Below are positions 34,301 through 45,770 of a stretch of 64,000 bases of DNA, in pieces. The stretch covers positions 8,299,219 through 8,363,218 of the forward strand of contig NC_064444.1 of NCBI RefSeq assembly GCF_023343835.1, read 5' to 3'. Source of the stretch: Lagopus muta. Its lineage: Eukaryota > Chordata > Aves > Galliformes > Phasianidae. The notes below the pieces were generated by a model. The model did not search any database, was not told where the DNA came from, and worked only from the letters and a program-made list of their open reading frames with translations. The translations under genes and the position numbers were made by a program. Each line of letters opens with the position of its first letter. Positions within the stretch are counted from its first letter, which is position 1.

Positions 34301-36963
34301 GCACTGCTGCCTGCTGCTCTGCTGGGCAAGCTATTGAAGCCCTTCCAATAATGTTTTGCTGTAATGGGAACAGTTCAAGCTGCAAAAGAAGGTTTGCTAC
34401 GCAGAAAACATTACAGCAGTTGATCCTATTCTTTCCAATGCACTTATTTTAATAGATTTTTTTTCCTGCTGCACCAGCTATCAGTTGTCCTTATCTCTGG
34501 AGAGCACCATTCCCTGTTTTCTGCCACTTTCAACTAGCTGTGATTTTCAGATACAGCTTAGAAGAGTTTCACTCCACCTAAAATCAGCCATTTTCACATA
34601 TCTCATTTTTTGAGGGTTTTTATCAAATGCTGAGCATATGATTGCGCTATACTCAAGTAATCTTTTCTGCTAGGAATTTACCTCACCCAGAAGCCTGACA
34701 GAATACAGAAGCAGGTGAAGGAAGGACTGAGAGTCAAATTGTTTGAATCACCTAGAACAAGAGTTTTCCAATCCCTGACATCAGATAGTGGAAGGCCAGA
34801 AAAGAATTGGAGGCCTCACCATTTAGTCTGGAATTGCTCAGCTTCATGCTTCTTTGTGTCCTCACCATCCTCCTTTCCCAAACAGGAATGGGTTCCTTCC
34901 ATCCTCCCTCCCACACCTTCTCCCTCACCCCACTCTTTCCAAACAACACCCCAGATCCATTTTCTTGTCACACCTTTACTCACACAAATAATTCTCTCTT
35001 ACACTTCCCCACCTACTCACAAATAAAACCACAAGGTTCCTACTGGAATTTATTAAATTTCATCTGCCTTTCTCTTCTACAACTCTATTTCACATCACCC
35101 AACTCAAGAAAGACAAGGCAACAAACCCCACAGGTAAATCAAACCATCTCTGTCTGTATAAAATTCATACATGCCAGTCACACAGTACCTAGTGTAAAAG
35201 AACAGGGCACTGTGGCACAAATTTATTCTGCAAAGAGCAGATCCATTCAGTGTCAATCAGCTTCAAGGTTCAGATTGACTTGTCTTCAATGGCACAATCT
35301 AAGCCAATTTGTGTACAAATGTTATTATCAACTGTCTGCCATTTACTCTCAGCCTCAAATACCATGTTTAAATATTAAGTCATTTTGATTAATCCTATCT
35401 CTAGCAACCCAAGGATTCTGACTTTCCTAAGAGCAGTCCTGCTTTCCATGTAAGTGTCTAATGATATGCCAAAAATTAGCAAATTATTTGCTTGTCCAAT
35501 TGTTTATTTTTAGTAAGGTATTTTAAAACACAGTATATGAGTGTAAGCCTTTACTTCTCAAAGGAAGAAATGAAGTCACCTCACTTAACATATATTTAAC
35601 CTAGCAAAATACAGTACAAATACATTATTGACATGACAACTTTCTGTTGTCTTGGGTCTTGTGTTAGTAACATCCTTTTATTTGCACTAGTAATTAATTC
35701 TATTCAATGTCAGGAGGGTAATTTTGATAAACTGATCACTTTGATAAGAATTTGTGAGTGAATTAACGTGCCTTGGATGTCTTTACATGATAAACATTGA
35801 CATATTAAATGTCAGACACATGAGTACAATTTTACTGTAACTCATGTAAGCTGCTAAACTCACGTGCAAACCCATATGCATAAAGGAGATAACATGCCCA
35901 CTTTCTCGGGGTTTCCCTAATTCCTTGTGCCCATTCCTCCATGGAGCTTACCAGATCTTATAGAGAAGCACCATGCATTTCCCAGGCCTGTGTTCCTGTG
36001 CAGCCATACTGCCTAAGAGCTGCTCCAGGGTAGTCAGACTGTAAATAAACCTATTTACAGCAGCACTAATCCCTTTCTACCAATAAAAGGAGAACTCTTC
36101 TTTACTCACCTGCATCTTGGAGCTGCTGCCCCACAAGTTTTACATCTGCAGCCATGTAAATGCAGCTGAATGTTGGTTCCTAGTTGGCTCCAACATCTTC
36201 ATTGCTCCGCACAGGAGCACAGCTGCTTTCAAAAGGTAACTGAAGGGAAATGGAGAAGTGAGCGTGTATAAAACACCCTACATGGGTGGGATGCATTTTC
36301 ATTCTGTTGTCAGTTCACACTGTCAGAAACAAAATGATCTTGAAAGTAATAGAAAATCAGTGTAATAAGCTGTCCTCAGCATGGCTTTGAGATCCATTTA
36401 GGGGAGCCCCACCGGTAAAGTGTATATATAATTACAGCCAAAGCTGTATTTAGCTTCAAACTAAACGCCATCGTGAGGCAGTGTATTAAATAATGCATTT
36501 CCCCAGTGCTTTTTACTGAGTATGTGAATGTTTTCTGTATTATTGTTTGGATAAGAAATTCTAGCAGCTTCACAGCCAATATGCACGCACATTTGAAGAT
36601 TTCAGTGGAGCAGAAAGCGTCTGCACCCTTGGGAAGTGACCACTGATACATAAGAATCTCACCATGTTTCTGCTGCACCCTCCTTCACCTGGGATGTGAA
36701 CTGAGCCCTAAAGAAGCAGAAGCATCCAAGGGATGCACCAGCACTGCAGCCCCCCAGCACTACAACCTGGCGAGGTTTCCCCCAGGCTCCAGGCAGGAGC
36801 CATTCTGTGGCCCACAGCACGCTTATTTCTCAGGTGGATGCACAGCAGTGAGCAAGCAAAACTCCCTGCTGACTGTGTCGTTGTTGTCACTGCAGGCATT
36901 GTTAGCTAACTGTATATAAAACATAAATGAGGGCTCCCTCATCTTTTTACACCGTGTACCAAC
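31371..36963. other. Intergenic sequence, no gene seen
   Basis: This is unique noncoding sequence. Several open frames of 100-193 codons (for example around 31807-32337 on the - strand and 34807-35388 on the + strand) have no domain, no good initiation context and compositions driven by local base bias. I see no supportable gene, RNA or transposon. Confidence 0.55.
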
Positions 36964-37025
36964 TCCCTTCCTTCCTTCCTTCCTCCTTTCCTTCCTGCCT
37001 TCCTCCCTTCCTTCCTGCCTTCTTT
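36964..37025 (+). repeat. Polypyrimidine (CCTT)n repeat
   Basis: About 60 bases of pure or almost pure C/T are built from CCTT with interruptions CCTCC and CCTGCCTT. A longer unit (TTCCTTCCTGCCTTC) is repeated twice at the 3' half. This is a typical simple-sequence locus and likely length-polymorphic. Confidence 0.9.
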
Positions 37026-40000
37026 GTCAGAGGCAGTCCCCATGTATACACTCAGATCTGTTCAGGTTGACTTAAATGTCAAGTTTCATCACTAAATTTT
37101 TTATCAGTATTTTCCATGCCAAATGCATCAGCTGGCACTGCCTTTCAAACTGACTAGATAACAGTAAATCAGGAGAAGACCGCAGTCACAGCGGTGATAC
37201 CAGCTGTTTTCTGGACAGTCATCACTGGGATATCACAGTCAATTTAATGGGACATTTCACAGCAGGATGGAGACGTTCTCCCATTTGAAGTGTGGTTATA
37301 GACAGGAAGAAGGCTAGAAAAATTGACATAGCTATGTCTGTATTTATTCTTGCTCTGTTATTAATGGTTGCCACATTTACAAAGTAACAAATGCATTTTG
37401 CCAGGACAGCAAATATATGGAGAAGTTTACAACCCAAGTTATCTGCCCTTCTTATGCCCTGAGAATTTGTAAGCAGCCTTTCTGGTGGCACAACATGCTG
37501 TAAAGAACTCTACAGCTGTTACCTCAAAGTTCTGTAGCACAGAAGTGTACAGAGTCATCGCATGCATGTATTTATAAATACATAAATATTTTTCAATGCT
37601 ATTTTACATTGTAGATGTAGACATGTTAAACAGTTTAACACCTATTCATTTTTTGTCTTAAATGTTATCTTTATTTTGTCTGGAGACATCACACACACAG
37701 ATGTATTACACAGAAATGGCCAAGCCTACCACGGTGTAAATAACTCATTCTGAACACAGGAGGTGGGGACACTCGTGAACTGGCTGTTACCTCCTGAGCA
37801 GCTCACTGCACACACAGGCAGTTGCAGCCACCACACAGCAGATGGCACAGCAAGCAGCTCGCTGCTGGCTGACAGGGCTGCGAGGTTTCCCCTGAGTGCC
37901 ACCACAGAACGTTACAAGCTAAACACTAAGCGGGAGTGCAAACCCCAGCTCTGCATTATGCTGAGTGAGTCTGGATACAGAGAAATAACAGGCGGACACG
38001 ATGCAGACAACTGTAGGCAATGTAGCTGAACTTGGGAACCTAACTGGCAGAAAGCAACAGTTCTCCTTCACGGTAAAAGAAATCACTGGAGCGTATTGAT
38101 GCTTGGGTTGGAATTTGCACGCTGCTTCTTGTGCATGATTTACTCATTCACAAAAGGTGGTTTCTGGTAAGAACTCTCAATAATCTGAATAAAGCAGTCC
38201 CTATATTACTGACCTACTCCAAATAACAAGGAACAAACCATGTACTGGAATGAAAAAGTTAATTTTCAAGCTAACAATCAAAAAGAGCACAAAAAACCTT
38301 CATAAAGCCCAAGTGCCCTTTGCTTTCTTTGGTCTCCATTTGGCCATCAGTACATTTTCAGGTAACTCTGGAGCAAATTTGGATGTGTAACAATGCGGGG
38401 CTGCTCTGTACAACTTGTACTGAAATAGCGAGCGGCAGAGATGCCACTCAGGGCGTTTGCACCACTTCATCTTTTCCACTGGGCTTTTGAGAAAAGTCAG
38501 TTGTCCTTTTAAGTGCTAAGGAACACAAACCTGCCCTTTCCTTCGTGATTACAAAGCACTGACTCAAGCAGCCTGCTCCTTCCTCCTCCCATTCCCTTCT
38601 GTTTCTGTGCTGAAAGGTAACCCCAATTACCAGCTTCCAATAGAGGCCAGCTATACCAATACCTTAGAGCAGTCACTCACAGCTTCTTTATAATTTTATG
38701 CTCGACTTCTGAGAATGTCTTGTTTAATCAAAAGGATGCACAAAGGGTGACCAGACATTGATGCCACCCATCTCCTAATGGAGGTCTCACTCAGCAGCCC
38801 AGGTGGTGCTGCAGCAACCCACTTCAGCTCATTTCTTTCTGGCACCATGCTTTTACAGTCTGTGCCACGCTGTTGTTTGCTCTTTCCACTGCATTAAGCA
38901 CCAAGCCAAGGCTGTCAGAGACAAAGTTTTATCTGCTCCTAAACCCCTGTACAATCCTCTTGAATAGCATAACCCTCAGGGTCTATTTCTTCTTCTTTGC
39001 TTTGCTCTGTTCCTTTTGTCCCCAAGCTTCACATTTCTCTACAGTAAATTGCACTAGCACGAGATGCCACTGCTGCCCCCCTCCCCAAACCATTTATCAC
39101 CATGCATCTATTCCCTAGCAAGCAAACTGGTTTTGAGGTTCTAAATTAATTGCCAGTTTGCTCATCCTACCACAGATACATTTTCAAGGTTAGACCTATT
39201 AAACAAGTGAATATGTTACATCCTGATTTTTGTTAGCTAACAGTTAATTTTTCTTTTTTTTTTTAAAGCGTCTTTCTAAGTAGTGCCAATCACTCAGGAC
39301 AGTAGAGAGACACACCTGGAGGGTGCTGGTGGAATTTTTTGAACTAGTTTCTTATGGAGTCTGGCTGCATCTACATCACCCTCTGTGCAAGTTGGTTCCT
39401 CTCACAGCAATTCTTCTGGCAGAGCCTCACAGCTGCAGAAGGCACAAGACTGTGCAGCCAGCATTACTACCAGAGCCTGACCTCATCCCATTTCAACACA
39501 CAATGAAACCCAGAGCAAGTTCTACCAGGTTTCCAAGAGCTCGAGGCTGTATCCCCAAATGTCTGACCCCCAGTCTCCATCTCTTCCTTTCTTCCTTCTG
39601 TTATGAGAAAGCTTCAGGGTGCCCATGAGGAACTTTACACCGTACCACATTCATAAGAATTCTACCATCCTTCAGAGATCCTACAAATTCAGAAAGACTT
39701 CATAAATAGAATAGTAATAAAATCTAGAGATGTTGGTCTGTGTATTCATTGGTAAGACAAAAGACAATGAGTTATAAGGCTTGCCCTACACCAAGGTGTG
39801 CTAAATATTTCTTGCTCGCACACAACGGTTTCAGATAGATAAGATCAACTCCAAATACATATTTCATCTGCTGCCACAATGGTTGTTTTCTTTTGTATTC
39901 ATTTTTGCTTTAGGTTAACAAATGCCCAGCTGGATTCATATGCCTGCCTATGCAAGGAATCCTGGAGCCTTCTCCCCAGGAGCTCTCTATGAAATACTTA

Positions 40001-43000
40001 TTAAAAAAAACTGCTGATAGTAAAAGACACGTATTGTATTTCAGAGTCTGCCTATATGCAACAAGAAATAAATCACAAAAGCCCTACCTTCCACAAAGTT
40101 ACACAGGCCAACCAGCTTTGCAGCATAACAAAACCAGCTTTGGTGGGCAGTTTCCCTTCGTTTCACTTCCCTCCCTCACGCAGTGGGCACACAGCTGGGG
40201 GCTGGGCAGGGTGGTACCTGACACACACAGGCCTGTGCTGTGCTGTGAGACTCCAGCAGGAGCAGGACACAGGCGTTACAGAGAGCCCACGGCGTGCAAA
40301 TGGCCTGCAGCATTCCTACGGGAGGATTGCTGTCTGTGCTGCTGGCAGCAGTGCTGCCTAATTCCAAGTGCTCTGTATGACATAACTCAGTATTTCTTTG
40401 TATATCTCTGTGTATGCTTATATTTGTGGATCTCCAGGGATACGTGTTGCGATTTGTTAGTAATCCACTGCCTATCTTTCATTCCAAAAATACAATTAGA
40501 ATTTATGATAAATCTAGGCAAGGACTAGTGGAAATAAACACAGTCTGCATTCACTGTCAGATGCTTTGAGGTCCTAGAAAGGTCAATACAAAATAAATTG
40601 CATAATTAACTGTAAATTTAATTAAAGAGTCACAGAATGAGAGAGAAAAGAACACTGAGATCAAATTTTCCCATTTGCATCCTTAAACATTAACTCAGCT
40701 GGCATCAGGAAGACTGAGAAAAAAAGACAGAGAGGGAAAATGTTATAGGCTTTCCAATAACAATCTTGGACCTAATTATTTCCTGGTGAGTACACAGAGG
40801 CACTACAAATACACATGTGCAGATGGCAAAGATAGCATAATTCACCATCCTCCTCACAAGTCTGCAAGCAGGTTGAATAAATAAGAAACTGAACCTGGAT
40901 CCATTCCAGTGCCTAAGAGCACCTTTCATTCCACAGAGAAAGACAGTTGGTAGCTCTAAAAATTAGAAAAATAGCCTCTGAGAATTTGGGCATGACATAA
41001 AATTCGCACAAAATACCTTCTTGACATAGGAACTATAGACGCAGAACCGGGAGCCTCAGCACCCCAGATCTCATTGCTTTACAGGGCACGTAACAGAGGA
41101 TGACTTCTGCCTTTGGGTCTCAGTACTTCTATAAAATATTTTTTATTTGTATGTTTCATCTCTATTAATAATTTAAAACGATTTTTCCTCTTGACAGATT
41201 TTATGCCCAAAGAACTAAATCACTCGATTCAAACCTCTAGAAAATATATTTAATATAAATATACCTGTCCTATAAATGCTAGCTGAAAAATGTTATATAT
41301 TCAGAGTTCCATCCTTTTCATTAAGATAGCTTTGGGTACAGAAGAATTTCCTTTTCTTAGTAATTCCGCAGTATGTCCAAACTCAGAAAATCCTTAGCAT
41401 CTTGCTGGGAATTCATTTTGGTTTAATCATATTCAAATCCACTGCTTGAAAATTGCCAACCTGAAAACTATTCTCACCCTAAGATTTGTTAGAAATGTGA
41501 ATTAGCAAATATTAAATAAGCAAATGAATTTGAAAATCTAACCACCCATCCTCACCCAGCAGGAATCTCACTCACTACAGACCTTAGAAACATAACTGAG
41601 CTCATTGCTTGCCATTATTCCTGCTTGAAATACAGCAGTAAGATGGCAAAAAGCACTCAGAATCAGGAAAGCAAGATAGGGGCACTGATGCAAGAAATCC
41701 AGAAGTATCCCACACAGCGGCCTGAACAAAGAGAAGGATACAGCAGCTGTGCTAATATCAGGCCACAATACCCACATAATATCCCAGACTTTTCCATTAA
41801 AAATAAAATGAAATCCATGCCCACGAGGTTAACCCGACTCACTGCACTGCAAGTGGATCCACAGGCAGTGAAACAATTTCATGCATGTGGCAAATAGGAG
41901 TCACCTTCAACCTGAGATCAGCAAACCTGTTCCTCTCCCACATCAGTTCAGGGGTAAGTGACCTATTTCAAGCCCATCGAATGTCACATTGTGTTTATAT
42001 CAACCAACATATAGTGCAACATCATCAAATAGCCATTATACTGACATCTCAGAGGATCTGTACTGCCTGAACCCAGCTCACTGTGTAACAGCATGAACAG
42101 ACAGTTCTACTGAGATGCAGGGAAAACCTTTCTACCAGCACAGTTATCACTGGGATAGCGTCCAGAGGATGAGAGGCTCCCAGCGGGGAGATGCCCCAGC
42201 CTGTTGGGCCTGGGCTCTGCACACCCCCTCTCATGGGGCCGCTGTCAGCAGAGGATAAGCAGGTCCTTCCAGAAGCCCTTTCAGCCTTCACTGCTGCACG
42301 GTTCCCTGACATCAGTGGGAAAGGCCCTTCCATGGCACAGGGTAAGGACAGCAGAAAACAGTGACTGCATAGATTTATGCCACACCTATCAACTTTGTAC
42401 CACAACTTGCTTTTTTAAAGGAAAATTATGTAAAAATCTCTGAAAATACAAGTTTAAACAAAATGTTGCTGCATTTCAAAAAATTGATTTGAAAATAAAA
42501 ATTAGGCATTCAGATCCTCCACGCCAAAATTACTGCTTTTTTTTATAGTTTAAATATTCTTGGAAGCAGAATAATGATGTTTATTCCTTCATTTTAAACA
42601 GAGTAATTTGAAAAGCTTTCCATCAGAAGTTTCTTGCTATGGTCATTACATTTCAGAGCTGTGCAAGCTGTGAGAGCAGGAGGTGCTTCCTACCAAACTC
42701 CATCTCAAGGCATTTTATCGCACAATAATTGTGTAATCCAACAGACATCTACTTCGTTACCACCTTCTCCATTTAAAAAAAAAAAAGATGTGATGAATAG
42801 TGTCCCCTAAAGCCTCATTACCAACACATACAAGTTTTTAGTCAAAAAGAGACCTCATATAAAATCAAATGTAAAACTTCGTCTAGCATACAAAACCAGG
42901 CTGTATCAGAGTGCTGGTGTGGGTGGCACCACGGCCACTGCTCATAGGCACCAGTCCCACACCAGGCTGCTACCGCCCCAGCCGCAGGCACAGGAGGCAG

Positions 43001-44883
43001 GGCTGCACTGTGGCACTTTGCAGCCTCTGCTCACTGTGCAGGTTTGCAATAGCATTCCTGGATTAAAGGAAATGTAGAATCATCCAAGAATAAAATGATC
43101 TGTCCTCAGCGAGGCCTCTCACACCGCCTGCCCTTTTACCAGTACGTGGGATAACAACCACAGCTTTTTAAACTTTCATCTACAATGAGTGCCACCCCAG
43201 ACATTACAGAAATGTACCCCAGCTCCTGCTTTGCAGGCTCCTGATTTCAAAAGCTTGGGAAAAAACTTTCTCAAGAAGAGACACCATTCAGAGCAGACAC
43301 AGTGCTGTGAACCACTGCTGCAGACAGATACTGATGCTGGGGTACTGCTCAAACTGTGCAAGCGTGGCCCCGGCCTGAGCTCAGCACAACAAGTGGTGTG
43401 GCTCAGATGCATAACTGGACCAGAAGAAAAGGAACGCATGGACTGAACAGTAAAATACTGTCACATCTCCATACACATTTACTGCAGATTTGGAAATCAG
43501 TAAAGTGAGCAAAACCTGCAACAGCTGCATAAATCCAGGATGAGCACTGCTAAATACCCAGAAGTTTGTTTGTTACAGTGAGGCTTCTGTGGCCTCTGCT
43601 GAATCATATATTACACAGTGCTGAGTGGCCCAGAAACAAACAGCTCTGTGTCAGGGGCCACACAGCTCCTCCTGGGGACACAGGACACGACTGTCACAGA
43701 AAAGAGCCTACAGCCAGACCCAGGCAGGACTGTGACACTGCTTCCCCAGAACTCAAAGTCAACTCAGCACCTTGTCAGCTCTTTTCACTGTCTGTGCATA
43801 GATTTTGCAGCCAAACATGCAGCCCGCAGCCTGCTGAGTCAAGGTTAATGTGGACACTGACTAACTGTAAGGCACCATTTGGGAAAGATACCATCACCAC
43901 AATCTGCAGAAGTGCTCAACATTGGAAATTTTTAAATTTAAGGTAGAGAAAATATTTTAATATCCTTAAGCACAATATTATGCATGCAATTGACTCTTCA
44001 CAGGGAAATCCAACACACCAGCAGGCAGCCAATGTGCCCGTCTGAGCTGCCAGGGAGAACCTCTGTCTGCCCAACCAGATGACCAAGGGCCCACAAGAAG
44101 TCACATGGCTTCCTGTTACTGAAGTGGTACAGAAGGAGTCTTTCAAGGAGTCATATAATCTGATGGATTACTAATCATAAAATTAATAGCGGAGAGATGA
44201 GTTAATTACATCCAAGTTCCAAAGATTTTGGCAAAAAGCACTGGAATCGCTGAGCCACAATGAAACTTACTGATAAATATCCAGTAAACTCTTCAACCAC
44301 CTGAGACTCACCTAAAGTGCCTGCCTGGAATAAAAAATAATGCTAAAGAAAGAAGTGATCGATAAGAGCATCAAACTTCTTACAGGAAGACCTGAGAGTT
44401 CACAAGCTTTTTATCGACCTCAAACTTCATTACGCCTTTGTAGCCATCACTTCTGACCCACGGGGAAATTAAACAGCCTGAGCGTGGATGGCGCAGCTGC
44501 TGCAGCAGGAGGGAACTGCTCAGAGGCCACAACGTCCCAGTCAGCATAGAGCTGCCCCACGGCTGTGTGCTGCATTGCCCCTCAGGGCAATGTACAGGGA
44601 GAATGCACCGCCTGCTTTGCGTGGATTAGAGAAAGACACCACCAGTACATCGCAGTTCCTAGAACAATGTGAAGTGCTGCTGAAAGAAAACACCAAGAGG
44701 CTGTATTTCTCACTTTGCCTTTTTTATTTTTTCTTCCACAGTGACCCATTGTGAAAGATCACGTACACCGGTACCACTGTGGTTCTGCTGTCTGTGGTCC
44801 TACACTGGGGCGCTTAGCAGTTGTAGTAAGGAACACTACTGGGGATCTCAGCACTAACTAGATCTCACTATTGCAGGTGGCTC
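37026..44883. other. Intergenic sequence, no gene seen
   Basis: This is unique AT-rich DNA. Open frames up to 192 codons (39950-40528 +) lack domains, and I could not pair them into a spliced gene. No interspersed repeat was recognised until the CR1 at 44884. Confidence 0.55.
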
Positions 44884-45150
44884 TCATGGAATAACTACGG
44901 TTGGAAAATATCTCTAAGACCAAGTCGACCCATCAATCCACTCCCACCAAGCCCACTAAACCACGACCCTCAGTGCCACACCTCCATGTTTCCTGAACGC
45001 CTCCAGGGTCAGCGACTCCACCACCTCCCTGGGCAGCCTGTGCCAACACATTACCGCTCTCTCAGAGAAGAAATTTCCCCTAAAACTCAACTTGGATCTC
45101 CCCTGCACAACTCGAGGCCATTTCCTCTCGTCCCAAGGGTCTCTGAGCCC
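44884..45150 (-). mobile_element. CR1 LINE, 3' terminal fragment (reverse orientation)
   Basis: Read on the - strand, this gives CR1 landmarks in order: GGGGAGATCCAAGTTGAGTT, TTCTTCTCTGAGAGAGCGGT, TTGGCACAGGCTGCCCAGGG, AGGTGGTGGAGTC, CCCTGGAGGCGTTCAGG, GTGGTTTAGTGGGC, and TTGGTCTTAGAGATATTTTC followed by CAACC. It is a 5'-truncated copy with no coding capacity. Its 5' end abuts the CpG island of the next gene, so it sits in that gene's immediate upstream region. The subfamily (with ATGGAGGTGTGGCACTGAGG and TTTTCCAACC) differs from that of the copy at 9125. Confidence 0.92.
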
Positions 45151-45169
45151 TGAAGCTGGCTGCACTCCC

Positions 45170-45770
45170 CCTGACCGCCGCAGCCCCCGCCGCCCCGTCC
45201 GCCCGCGGCGCCGCGCCCGGTTCCCCGCAGCCGCCCCCCGGCGCCCTCCCTCCCTGCCTCCTGCCGCCGGAGGGGCGGGGAAGGAGCGCGGCCGCCCCGA
45301 GCCCGCCGCGTCGGCACCCCCGCGGCCGGGCCGGGCCCTCCCGGATGCGCGGCCCCGCGCCCCGGCGGCAGGCAGGGCCGGGCAGGGGGAGCGGCGGCGG
45401 CCGGCCCTCGGGGGGAGGAGGTCGGCCGCCTCCGCCCGCCCCCCGCCGGCGGCCGCCGGCCCCGGCCCCGCGCGCAGGAGGAGGCGGCCGCGCCCGCCCC
45501 GCCGCCCGCCCGCCGCCGGGGAGCCGCGGCAGAGGCGCATGGAGACGGCGGCCGCCGCCGCGGGCTGGGGTAAGGCGGAGGGCGGCGGGGCCGTACCGGG
45601 AGTCTCCCCGCGGCTGGGGGCGGCGGGGCCCGGGGCGGGGGCGGACGCGGGAACTTGGAGCTGCGGGAAACCCCGAAAGAAGCGTCCGCGGAGGCGCACC
45701 GGAGGGAGAATGCGCTGCAGGTGCCGCTGCCCGCGGGCACCTCCGGGTAACGGCGGGGACAGAGCGGCTG
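45170..45770 (+). promoter_or_regulatory. CpG island promoter of the putative BEAN1 gene
   Basis: About 600 bases of very GC-rich, CpG-dense DNA (many GGCGGG/CCCGCC GC-box-like elements, no TATA box) surround an ATG at 45539 and a strong donor at 45569/45570. This is the classic layout of a vertebrate CpG-island promoter and first exon. The start site is not readable from sequence. Confidence 0.88.
45539..45569 (+). CDS. BEAN1: Putative BEAN1 exon 1, coding part
   Basis: ATG at 45539, then GAG ACG and an alanine run, Gly and Trp, ending in phase 1 at TGGG|GTAAGG. The context (CGCATGG) has G at +4 but not a purine at -3. The same frame is open upstream to 45092, but that part is GC-rich leader and the CR1 fragment, so the ATG at 45539 is the sensible start. 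The 5' end of the exon is unknown. Confidence 0.6.

Noticed and set aside
34807-35388. 193-codon open frame
   Set aside because: The translation is low-complexity and Ser/Pro/Thr-rich from C-rich DNA, with no domain, no splice signals forming a gene and no CpG promoter nearby.
39950-40528. 192-codon open frame
   Set aside because: No recognisable domain, no supporting splice sites and average intergenic composition; consistent with chance in 64 kb.
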